Positions 32,357 to 42,780 of a DNA stretch of 64,000 nucleotides are shown here, one piece after another. A program made the position numbers and the translations under genes. This DNA is from Kappaphycus alvarezii (taxonomy: Eukaryota > Rhodophyta > Florideophyceae > Gigartinales > Solieriaceae), in contig NADL03000479.1 in NCBI GenBank assembly GCA_002205965.3, positions 1 to 64,000 on the forward strand. Direction: 5' to 3'. Position 1 is the first letter of the stretch; every line of letters starts with the position of its first letter. The notes beneath the pieces were generated by a model that was not told the origin of the DNA, made no database searches, and worked only from the letters and a program-made list of their open reading frames with translations.

Positions 32357-32620
32357 TTATAACCTCATAGACCAATCCAGGGCTACCCACTCCTCAAAGG
32401 TCTCCCCAGCTCCCTCGATGTCCCACTCCTGACCCTCAGGTACCTCCTCGGCCTCATCCTCGACGAAGAGCTTGCGGACGAATTCTATTATCTTCTTCTT
32501 AGTCTGCCGTCTCAGGTAGTCGTCTGCATCCGTCGGGCCATATACTGCGAGCGCAAGGCCGTTTAAGGGGCGAGAGGGGCGGTTTTTAGTGATGGGGGCG
32601 GAGGGGCGAAGGTTGCTCAT
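32357..32620 (-). pseudogene. U3-borne acidic ORF, truncated left-LTR copy
   Basis: It begins with the same MSNLRPSAP start as the right-LTR copy. A G-run contraction near 32380 (GGGCTACC against GGGGCTACC) shifts the frame and ends it at 32357. The downstream acidic stretch remains open in another frame. Confidence 0.6.
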
Positions 32621-32629
32621 TTTGGTTGT

Positions 32630-33060
32630 AAATGATTGTAGACGGAGGATAGAGGGTGTTTTGGGTGTGTTGGGGAGAGGAGTGATGAGTAAAATGATCA
32701 GGGACGTTTGAAACTTGGAATAAAAGGTTTAAATAGGCTCCCGGGGCAGGTTCTATCGATTAGGAATAGGTAAAATAAATCTGCAAGGGATTTTGTAGTA
32801 GTGCATTTGCGCCCTTTTTCTCAAAAAAAACGAATTTGGAGGAGGAGGTAAGCAAAAAGGGAAAAAGAACTTGATTCGGATCGATTCAGAGGGGTAGATA
32901 CAGTATAAAAATATCTAGATAAAATGGAAGTAAATTTGGGGAGGACCGCGGTAATGATAAGCGAGGTTCAGGGAGGACGAGGAAGGACCGGAACTATAAG
33001 CAAATTTGGACAAGGAGAGGTAGTACAGTAAACTATAGGCCTGTAGATGACGGCGACAAA
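32630..33060. other. Outer U3 of element 3, left copy, no gene
   Basis: About 430 bp between the U3 ORF start and the LTR end. It contains an ATTTAAACC-like TATA candidate near 32730 on the minus strand and several A- and G-rich runs. It matches the right LTR at 40190-40630 except for small indels. No coding content is supported. Confidence 0.5.
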
Positions 33061-33113
33061 AAAAATCTGCGCCTAACACCCCCCGGACTTAGGTCGAACG
33101 TCCCGTCTCGTTC

Positions 33114-34174
33114 TCAATGCTCTTGTTGTTCTTGTGGGAGTTCTATCCATTCATCAGGGAGAGTATAGGGTTCACTATAAGGATATGGTAGTAGCTCATT
33201 TCCAATATGATGAGAGAGTGTGTACCGTGCGATGACCGGCTCATCTCCTTGGTCAAGAGTTTCGTAGATTCGGCGTATGGTTTCATAGTGTTCTCTAATG
33301 AGCTCCTCCCGTTTCACTTCTCCAAACCTTCCAAATGTGAGGTAATAAACGTAGTATGCAAACTTTTCTGGCAACGGGTCCAGAAACGGGTATCTGAAGG
33401 AGAAAAAAACTCGCAACATAAGGACTGAGTCCTCACGAGTAAGGTGCGCCCCGTGAATGGTCTGGAAGCACATGCAAATACTAATTGCAAAAAAGGAAAT
33501 TACTTCTGCTTCTCGTGGGTCCTCTGTCATTTCGCGAAGCCAACGTCTAATTGGTAGCCGTCCAATAATTAAGGATGCATAGTTTCCCCCTGGGAGACTA
33601 GGCGGTGTTTGAGGCGATCTTCTTGGCGATCTTCCTCGCTGCTCCCGACGCCTTGCCCTCTTCGATGATCCGCCCCGATCACTTGATGGTCCAGCTCGTA
33701 TCATCATCACGGCCTCGGGAGGATCCTGGTCTTCGGCTGAGGTCGTGTTTCTGAGCGGAGCAACGTAAGGTTCCATAGAGGATACGGGACCAGTCGATAT
33801 TCCATATCAGGGGGCAAGCTGTAACCTCTCAGTCGCACATCTTGGTTGTTCTTAAGAAATACGTAAACCGGACGGATAATGTTCAGATATGTTTGCGACA
33901 AGTCTCCGATAGCTACCATTCCATACCTTCCTATAGAGTAATGATATATGACTTCCACAAACTCTGGACCTGCTTCCGTGAACCTTCCGTTTTGGAATGA
34001 GAATAGAATTCTGATCAATAGTCGGAAATCTTCTTGAGGTAGCAATGGTCCGTTCAACGTACGAAAACATAGGCATATATTAATGTAGAAATGGACGATT
34101 ACGTGGAGTTCGTAGTAGTCACGCGTAATCGAGATGATCCATTCCCAGGCCCTTTTTCCTCCCATAGGAATCAT
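33114..34174 (-). pseudogene. Element 3 accessory ORF2, one frameshift
   Basis: Starts at ATG 34174, overlapping the pol stop as ATGA. Domain 1 (33780-34140) and domain 2 (33114-33540) are both nearly identical to element 2. The frame is lost once, near 33770, where CCC has become CC. The region downstream, including the Arg/Ser/Pro linker and domain 2, is open to 33114. Apart from that base the architecture matches the 353-residue ORF2. Confidence 0.82.
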
Positions 34175-37100
34175 TCTATAGTTAAAGATGAGTATGCCCG
34201 TGGTTGCGCATAGTCCTGTGTGAGAAGGAATTCTTCAGGCCTCTGATGGTAAGGGACTAGACGACGTGCATGGATGGCCCTCCTTGATCTCTTCCCTGAG
34301 CTTGAACATAGCTTATAGTGCGGGTGTCTTTCCTCCGTGACGACGCAAGGATTCGAGTACTTTGTTTGGAAGGCCGGCCACTTCACAGCCTGCTGCATTG
34401 CTTTCCCATGTACTACAAGTACTTTAGAGCCGACTGAAAAGGTTTGGACTGGAGGCTCTTCATTCTTATTTCTTGTCTGTGTTAGCGCGCGGTGTGATCT
34501 CCAGCCTTCAGTGGCCAGTAGTTCGACTTCTCTACTCTCTTCATCGATAATATTTGTTTCCATGTCTCTTGTAACATTCTAGGAGCCCTTCCGTACATTA
34601 GCTCGAATGGTGACCGTCCGCTTCTTCCTCTTCTTCGACGATAGCCGTATAACACTTTTGGTAAGGCATCTTCCCACTGGATTTCATTCTTCGACATAGT
34701 TTTCGATATTGCTCGTTTGATGGTTCCAACCATCCTCTCCGCTTTACCGTTTGACATAGGAGCGTATGCGAGAACTGTCTTCAGCTGAATCCCTTTTCGT
34801 CCAAAAACGAAGCAGTGAAGTTGCAGTAAAACAAAGGGCGTTATCTGAGATGATCCTTTTTGGAAGACCAAACGGTTCAATTATTTCTTTTTCGATGAAT
34901 CTCAGGACCACCTCAGCATTGGCCTCCTCAACTGCAACTGCTATTGGCCATCCAGTAAGATGTTCCACCCCTATAAGGAGGTATTTGTTTCCGGAAGAGG
35001 TTTCCTTGAATGGGCCGGCAAAGTCAATTGAGAAGGTTTCAAAGAGAGCGGAAACTGGAAGCTTAGGTTGTCTTATACTTTCGTATCGGAGTGAATTTTT
35101 GACAGTTGTCACAGCTTTTCACGAAATTATAGACGTCCTTATGGATACTGGGCCACCAGAATCTCTCAGTTACGAATTTTTTGGTTGTTTCGAGATCCCA
35201 ATGCCCTAGCTCATCATGGAAAGTCCTCAAGATCTTCATTCTTTCTTTCAAAGGGGCCACTAGTCGGGACCGGCTTTAGTGTGCCGGAAGAGTTTCCCAT
35301 TCCACAATGTAAAGGCCTTTTGGTTCCTGCGTACCCAATTTCTGTGTTCGAGATCAACCTTTCTCATTTCTAGTCCATCAAGGAATTTAATAAGTCCGTG
35401 AATATAAGCTTCGTACTCGTTATCGATCGGCACTTGAACTTCGGCAACTCCGACGATGTCTTCGGAAGCTTTTTCATTTGGAATCAATGGATCCCTCAAG
35501 CGGGATAGGTAATCGGCAGGCTGATTATTGCGTCCGGGCCTATACACAATTTCAAACCGATATTCTGCGAAAATGTCGAGCCATCGGGCCAAGCGGTGAT
35601 GTACATCTTTCTTTTGGAATGCTGTCTTAAGTGCCTGGTGATCAGTTATCAAGACAAATTTCTCGAGTGATAAAAGGTAAACACGAAACTTTTTCAGTGC
35701 GAAGACGACAGCTAGCGCTTCTTTCTCGCAGACTGAGTATCTCTTTTCCGCATCATTCAGAGTGCGACTTGCGAATTGAACAGGGTGTAGTCTTCCGTTT
35801 TCGTCTTTTTGGGACAAAATGGCACCCAAAGACCGTTCTGAGGCATCTGTCTCCACAACAAATGGTCTCTTGAAATCTGGATACATGAGCACTGGGGGAC
35901 ACATAGCTTATCTTTAAGCTCCTCAAATGCAGTCTGCATTTCCTTGTTCCAGTAAAATTTTCCGTTCTTCGTAGTGCTGGCATGTAACGGTGCTGCAGTT
36001 TTGGCGAAATCTTTGATAAATCTTCTGTAATATGAGGCCAGTCCTAAGAAGCTTCGAACCTCCGTCTTTGAAGCGGGCCTGGGTGCCAACTTGATTTTTT
36101 TCGTTTTCTCTGGATCCACTTTAATTCCTCTTGATCGACGATATGACCGAGTAATTGGATAGACGTTTTCGCAAAGAAGCATTTGCTTAACTTAATTTTC
36201 AGGCTGTACGCATTATTCTCTCCACCACAGTCTTGACATGCGATATGTGCTGATCCAAGGTTTTTGAGAATATCACCACATCATCGATATAAACTCTTGC
36301 AAATGGAAGTCCTTTCAAAACCTCGTTCATCATTCTTTGGAATGTAGCTGGGGCATTCATGAGACCAAAAGGCATCACTTCGAACCTGAATGTACCGGCT
36401 TTGCTGGTAAAAGTTGTTATTTCCTTACATTTTTCATCTAATGGAATCTGCCAATAACCAGTGTAAAGATCAATTGAGGTGAAGTATCTCCCGTCCTTCA
36501 AGTCCTCGAGGATTTCTTCCATGTTTGGAATCGGAAATCGATCGGGTATCATTCTCTGGTTCAGCTGTCGGTAATCGACGCAAAAGCGAAGTTTCCATCT
36601 TTCTTTGGTGCTATCACAACTGGAAATGACCATGGGGATGAAACTGGCCGAATAATATCATTTTCCAGCATACTTGTAACATTCTCTGAGATAAATTGGT
36701 CATATTTTGGCGGTTGACGTCTAGGCCTGTGGTAAATTGGTTGAGTATCGGTAAGTTCAAATGAGTGAGTGACCGGTACACTTGCTTGTCTTAATCTGAT
36801 ACACTCCATGCAATTACTTCGGAAGATGCTAACATGTCGGATATTTTCAGTGAGGCGGCGGCGGGAAGGTGCTGCACTTTTCCTTGGATTTCTGCCATTT
36901 GGCGCCCTTTTTCTTCTTGATTCTCAACCTCAATATTTTGAAGGACCTTTTCCGGCGTGCTCACATCTTCAGATATGGAATCCGATATATTCCTGTTTTC
37001 CTTGCAATTGTAATCTTCTTTCATGCTCCGAATTCCGTCCTTTGATTCGATATTATCGCAAAAAGAAACACATTCAGGTGTCACACCTACCCTAGAATTC

Positions 37101-38995
37101 CAGTCTTCATCTGTTTCAAACCCAGAATCATAATCATCCCATGCCATGTTCAGTATCCCCCGAGCGTACCCTTCTCCACTTCCGAAAGTGTTAGTTGGTT
37201 CGAAATCTTCGCTGTCATAGCTAGAAGTGAAATCTTCACTGTCCGTTTCTTTCAAATCTACCGGATGTGTGCTTTTGTCGAAATCCAGGGCATCTTCACG
37301 TTCTGCCGTCAACATTAACTGAAACGATTTGGTTGCCCAAGTCAATGCAGGTCCCTAGTCTTTCCATGGTAGGGCAGCCAATGATTGCATCGAAAGGGAG
37401 ATCAGGCATGACAAGAAAGTTTCAACTTTAGAGTCCCCAAAGAACACGGAAACCTTGTCAACATCCGCCACAGTTATTCTTCGAGTAGTTGGAATAATTT
37501 CAGACCTAGATCTGTCACCAAAGTTTCTGAAATAAGGTTTGGAACAGCGCCCGAATCGAAAAGAGCTTGGGTTTTCATTCCCAATACTTTGACTGGTACT
37601 AGTTTAAGACGTCTTGGTGCTGTCGAGGCCGATTGAAGAAACAGTTTCTTACCCTTAGCGGACTTATTAGACCTGATAATTTTTTTGAGTTCTTTCTCGC
37701 GTCCTCTGCGTCGCCCCTCAAAAGTTGACCAAACGTTATCCCAGTTGGGGCTGATGCAAGCTCAGCCACCAAATTGTACTTCTTCACATATTCTAGTACG
37801 TCCTTTGGGATATTCTTAAATTTCTTACTCTTTTTCGTCTTCTTGGCCGGAGTGACTCCAACTCCTGGAACAACTTGATCAGACCTCTTGGTTCGAGGAG
37901 GTACAGGTGCTGGGATATGTTCCAGCATTCCATAATCTAGCCTAGGTTTCTTCGATAAAATGTTCCCTTCCCCATCCCTTTTTGTCACATTGACTTGACT
38001 GATTTCTTCAGCGATGGATACGTTACCGGCATCCGTCAACTTGTGATCCTTTCTGTTTTGTAAGATTTTCATCTCTGGTCCTGACTCGCTCCTTGCGTCC
38101 GATAAATTTGCTTTTCTGTTGTCTCTAGACCAGCAGTTACTTTCATGATGCCCATATCGACCGCACTTTCCACAACGAGTGTTTCTATGTGGATTATCAG
38201 GACACCTATTTGCAAAGTGTCCAGGCTTGTGACAGTAGGAACAGACTTCTGCGGCCTTGGGGGCCCCAGACTGGTTCTTCTTAATGGTAAGAGTAAGGCT
38301 TTCCAACTGCGAGGTTATCATGTCAAGTCGATTATCGAATCGGGTTTCCAACCTTTCTTCCAAGTTTTTGACATCGCTCCTGACTGATTCCAATGCTGCT
38401 GCGCTAGTCGCTGGCCTTTGATAATTCTTTTCAGGATGTACGATCGGCATAGATGTACGGGTTTCCGTCGGCATTTCACTTAGTGACTGAAACGTCTCCG
38501 AATTTTTGACAAATTCTACTATGGTACCCTTCAGTTCATTAAAAGTGTGAGGGCCCTTGATGAGAAGGAAATCGGAGAGCCGCTTATCCCCATCGCCGCC
38601 TTACGCAGCATTCCGTACTTGGCTTGGGCGTTGAACCCAGCCTTTTCATAGAGATCACACAAGTATACCAATGAGCTTAACAAATCGTCGAAATTGAGCC
38701 GGGCCTCTATGGCGGTACGAATCATATCATCAGGTTCTACCTCCTTAGCATCTTCTTTCACAAGCCACTCACATACCTCACCGAAGTTACGCCCATTCCC
38801 GTTAAGAGACCACCCGTTGATAAACTTGGCCTTATATTTGTGCTTTGCGTCACCATGAAGATAGGCGAAGATACTTTCGGCCTTCTCTTCATCGCTCTTC
38901 TCACGCATCACAACGTTGACATATGTATAGAGAAACTCTTCAACGTCTTCATTCTTGCCCCCTGTGAACGTTATACGAGCAGCGTTGAGATCCAT
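34171..38995 (-). pseudogene. Element 3 gag-pol polyprotein, several frameshifts
   Basis: Gag starts at ATG 38995 and is open to about 38531. The frame is regained from 38474 to 37599, with both CCHC knuckles. A long frame (37345-36791) runs uninterrupted from the protease tail through the gag-RT linker, which shows that gag and pol were one ORF. RT pieces with YIDD lie at 36199-36809, RNase H at 35260-35904, integrase at 34482-35260, and the C-terminal part ends at TGA 34171. Breaks are single-base indels plus a 27-base loss in protease. Confidence 0.88.
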
Positions 38996-39067
38996 GATTA
39001 CAGAAAAGAAATCCCCTCGAATGGTTCCCTAAGACTGCTCAACTCGAATACCTCGGGTGCAACCCCC

Positions 39068-39083
39068 CTCCACAAGAGTACCA
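39068..39083 (-). promoter_or_regulatory. Candidate primer-binding site of element 3
   Basis: The same TGGTACTCTTGTGGAG on the minus strand as in elements 1 and 2, two bases inside the 5' LTR. The tRNA is not assigned. Confidence 0.5.
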
Positions 39084-39263
39084 AATGATAGGGGTAAATC
39101 GTCGGGAGAAGAGGTATTCAGAATCAACCACCCCAAGAAGGAGGTGTTGCAAGCGACAAAAGTGCTACCGTGGTATAGTTGAACGAACGAAAAGGAGTGT
39201 ATAGGGACGACAGTTGAATGGGCTACAAGCAAGTATGGAAGGGGCAGGGTCTACCACCTATGC

Positions 39264-40180
39264 TTAGTGACTAGGGTAAAATAAATGCTTCTTGGGTCTG
39301 AAGTTGACTCTCAACTTCCTAACTATTTGGGACTGAGCTTGAAGCTGTCTGCCCACTTGCTTGACCTCCACAAGAGTAAGCGGTTTACTCAGCTTATATA
39401 GACTTTTGGCTAACCCTAAAGTCCGAACAAAACTACAGAAGGTACCAGGAAATGCATACAAACAATTTGTGTGGATGATATACTCTAAACAAAAGATACT
39501 TAAGAAACTAACAATCAATGAGGTCCTCTTATTTCCATTCTCTAAATCAGATCCAAACAACTCCTCTAAAATATCCATGCTGTCCAAGCAGTCCCCACAA
39601 ATATCTGCGAATGGCTCACAGCTCTCTATTCCCTCCTGGGAGATATCTAAACTACTAAAGATATCTCCATCCGGTTCCAGCGTCGGCACCACTTGATCCA
39701 TACTCTCCAGTCCAGGCCCCACCAGTACAACACTTTCCATGCCCCCATTTCCCTCATCCAACTCGTCCTCTTCCTCGTCATCCTCCTCTTCCTCCTCTTC
39801 CTCCTCATCCTCATCCTCATCTTCATCCTCATCCTCCCCGTCCTCGTCCCCATCTTCAACCTCATCCTCATCCTCATCCTCCTCTTCATCCTCATCCTCC
39901 CGTCCTCCTCGTTATTAACCTCATAGACCAATCCAGGGGCTACCCACTCCTCAAAGGTCTCCCCAGCTCCCTCCTCGATGTCCCACTCCTGACCCTCAGG
40001 TACCTCCTCGGCCTCATCCTCGACGAAGAGCTTGCGGACGAATTCTATTATCTTCTTCTTAGTCTGCCGTCTCAGGTAGTCGTCTGCATCCGTCGGGCCA
40101 TATACTGCGAGCGCAAGGCCGTTTAAGGGGCGAGAGGGGCGGTTTTTAGTGATGGGGGCGGAGGGGCGAAGGTTGCTCAT
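39264..40180 (-). CDS. U3-borne ORF for an acidic protein, right-LTR copy
   Basis: ATG at 40180. About 95 codons read before the Asp/Glu tract, including a basic/amphipathic segment (RRQTKKKIIEFVRKLF). A one-base shift then puts the hexamer tract into a Met/Arg/Lys frame ending at 39647. The alternative frame across the tract is purely Asp/Glu. It continues through 39761-39264 with acidic text such as DIFSSLDISQEG and MDILEELFGSDLENG, which resembles a transcription-activation type region. The left-LTR copy confirms the acidic frame after its start. Product unknown; the right copy is frameshifted. Confidence 0.5.
39772..39904. repeat. CTCATC/CTCTTC microsatellite, right LTR
   Basis: About 130 bp of imperfect hexamers, coding for an Asp/Glu run on the minus strand. 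Length differs strongly from the left LTR, as expected for a slippage-prone tract. Confidence 0.85.
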
Positions 40181-40189
40181 TTTGGTTGT

Positions 40190-40630
40190 AAATGATTGTA
40201 GACGGAGGATAGAGGGTGTTTTGGGTGTGTTGGGGAAGAGGAGTGATGAGTAAAATGATCAGGGACGTTTGAAACTTGGAATAAAAAGGTTTAAATAGGC
40301 TCCCGGGGCAGGTTCTATCGATTAGGAATAGGTAAAATAAATCTGCAAGGGATTTTGTAGTAGTGCATTTGCGCCCTTTTTCTCAAAAAAAACGAATTTG
40401 GAGGAGGAGGTAAGGAAAAAGGGAAAAAGAACTTGATTCGGGATCGATTCAGAGGGGTAGATACAGTATAAAAATATCTAGATAAAATGGAAGTAAATTT
40501 GGGGAGGACCGCGGTAATGATAAGCGAGGTTCAGGGAGGACGAGGAAGGACCGGAACTATAAGCAAATTTGGACAAGGAGAGGTAGTACAGTAAACTATA
40601 GGCCTGTAGATGACGGCGACAAAAAAAAAT
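40190..40630. other. Outer U3 of element 3, right copy, no gene
   Basis: Non-coding LTR sequence matching 32630-33060. It has a TATTTAAA-like box near 40293 on the minus strand, about 110 bases before the U3 ORF start. That could give this ORF its own promoter separate from the main LTR TATA near 39397. Confidence 0.45.
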
Positions 40631-41174
40631 CTGCGCCTAACAGTTACCTTTCTACAAGTACCCGATACCATCGACGCAAAAGACATGGCTTAACCAGCAA
40701 GGTTCTGAGGCTAGGACTCAACGGGTACTTAAGACGGCTTGATTAGTTGAGATAGAATAGCTTATAACACATACCATAATAACTTACAACTGAAACCAAC
40801 CAACCAACTTCAAGTGCTTTAAAATTTTATACGTTTCAACCACAGTTGGTCAAGCATTTCTACTCCCAGTCTGATAGCCCTTTCCTGGAATTCGCCTGAA
40901 GATGCGGTAAGGTCATTGACCCAAACCCATGTGTGTGGTAACCCCATGGAGGGTCTCCTTTTTCATTTTACATGTTTTCCGATAACCTATGTTGCTGGGA
41001 GGTTTAAATCTTTTATTCTTGGAGGATACGTTTCACTCTATCCAAAAGTACTCCAGAAAACCACAGTCAACTCAAAAGAGCATCCCATGACCGCCTACAT
41101 CGTTCCAGATGCTGGCATAAAGGAGGAAAATAAATGCAGCGGAAAAGGTTGTGTCGCAGTGGAATGGTTGCAAA

Positions 41175-42019
41175 GCGAACCCATTAATCATCAAAGGATT
41201 GCGATACGCTTAATAAAAGGTTTATCGACATTATAAGCCGATAACCAACGTCGTGGTTACAAGATTTGCGTTCGATATGGAGCAAACGGTAGCTGAGAGA
41301 TTTTGTGAAACTGAAGAAGGCAGAACAGCGATCTAGACGTACACATCCTGTAGCAGTGAGTAGAGGTAAGAGAGGGAGAGTAACTTTTCACTTTCTCGGG
41401 CTCTGTATCGCTGCTCGTCATTCATCACCACTGGTGGTTTAGGTCGAATATATCTACCAACAGTAAAAACACCCAAAACTTTCTCCACTGGTGGTGTTTA
41501 ACGCATCAGATTCACCTCACGTAGCTTTCATTACTGACTTGTGTGACGTTCAAGCTGCAGAAACGTCATAGGCGTGGGGGACATAACTGCCACTGAAGCG
41601 AACCCATTAATCATCAAAGGATTGCGATACGCTTAATAAAAGGTTTATCGACATTATTAGCCGATTACCAACGTAGTGGTTACAAGATTTGCGTTCGATT
41701 TGGAGCAAACGGTAGCTGAGAGATTTTGTGAAACTGAAGAAGGCAGAACAGCGATCTAGACGTACACATCCTGTAGCAGTGAGTAGAGGTAAGAGAGGGA
41801 GAGTAACTTTTCACTTTCTCGGGCTCTGTATCGCTGCTCATCATTCATCACCACTGGTGGTTTAGGTCGAATATATCTACCAACAGTAAAAACACCCAAA
41901 ACTTTCTCCACTGGTGGTGTTTAACGCATAGATTCACCTCACGTAGCTTTCATTACTGACTTGTGTGACGTTCAAGCTGCAGAAACGTCATAGGCGTGGG
42001 GGACATAACTGCCACTGAA
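41175..42019 (+). repeat. 423-bp tandem duplication inside unit 4
   Basis: Copy A is 41175-41597 and copy B 41598-42019. Other units have this segment once. Copy A carries unit 5-type bases (ATTATAAGCC, GTCGTGG, GATATGG). Copy B carries unit 1-3 bases (ATTATTAGCC, GTAGTGG, GATTTGG). The junction shows short AAGC homology. Confidence 0.9.
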
Positions 42020-42239
42020 AGCAACCGTGACAGCAGTGGCAGCAAATCCGTAGCTTTTTTTCATGTGGCTATCTGCATACACTAAGAAAATTTTACCGCG
42101 ACTGACATCGAAAAGATCCACCTTGCAAGTGTTTTTTGGAGGCTAAATTAGTCAAAAATCTCAAATTTACCACTCCCAAAAAGTTCGAGAGTTTTCCTTC
42201 AGAATATGGCAAAATTATCTCACAAAAACTATCTCGACA

Positions 42240-42674
42240 ATGTCGGTTACGATAGGAAATCGTCGAGCTAAACTTCATTTATATTCAAATCAATTGAAAT
42301 CAAAGTCGGCTTCAATTACTGCCAAAGAAACAGCGGTCAACCACCAGTTCCTCTACGCTCACCAAAAGATGAACAACCACCAGCTCCAAGGCACCTGCCT
42401 AATCTTTCTGCTTTTCAATGTCACACGTCTTGTCGTGCCAGTCAACAAATGGTATAGACACGGCCACACCGTCTGCGCGTTGAATGGGAGATGCTCAGAC
42501 GAGTTTTCTGGACAGGCTTTTGTTGGTCTCGGGTACCGCGCATTGCGTGACATGGTCCACCGGATCAATAGATCCAGGGAGACCGTCAAAACTCATAGAC
42601 GTTCTCGAACTGACAGTTATTCAAAGGAACGGTCTGAAATTTGCGTCCAGACCGCATCAAACTGGAATATATAA
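42240..42674 (+). CDS. Unidentified 144-codon ORF, unit 4 copy
   Basis: Same start and stop as units 1 and 2, with a Cys-to-Arg change. It ends inside the TATA box of the unit 4 zinc-finger gene. Translation is doubtful. Confidence 0.22.
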   Translation: MSVTIGNRRAKLHLYSNQLKSKSASITAKETAVNHQFLYAHQKMNNHQLQGTCLIFLLFNVTRLVVPVNKWYRHGHTVCALNGRCSDEFSGQAFVGLGYRALRDMVHRINRSRETVKTHRRSRTDSYSKERSEICVQTASNWNI

Positions 42675-42780
42675 TACCTCCACATACAATGCTTTCTTCG
42701 GGAACCAGTGCTAGCTCCACCTCTTTCTCTGTCGGCACACCACCTACTCATTTGTGCTACACCGGAATCGGCAAAAAGCG

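Larger units (their letters stand above)
32213..33078 (-). repeat. 3' LTR of element 3, truncated and internally deleted
   Basis: It corresponds to 39609-40642 of the right LTR, so the outer 520 bp or so are gone. About 170 bp are also missing inside, between CTAAAGAT and the CTCATC repeats at 32263-32352. It ends at TAACA against the internal region. Confidence 0.88.
32213..40642 (-). mobile_element. Element 3: Ty3/Gypsy with exchanged U3, left LTR truncated
   Basis: A reverse-orientation Gypsy whose internal region (33079-39085) is close to element 2 but whose LTR is 1557 bp instead of 720. The right LTR (39086-40642) begins TGAT and ends TAACA. It is followed by GTTAC, probably one copy of the target duplication, since unit DNA resumes there at its seventh base. 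The left LTR has lost its outer part, and the matching GTTAC is missing. This fits insertion at the start of unit 4, followed by a deletion reaching into unit 3. Coding frames are broken by several indels and a 27-base in-frame loss in the protease region near 37465. Confidence 0.92.
39086..40642 (-). repeat. 5' LTR of element 3, chimeric
   Basis: The inner part, 39086 to about 39430, matches the R/U5 and TATA region of the element 1 LTR, including the GAAGTTGACTCTCAACTTC palindrome. The outer 1.2 kb or so is unrelated to that U3 and carries an acidic-protein ORF. The left copy shares the same foreign U3, so it was present when the element transposed. Confidence 0.88.
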
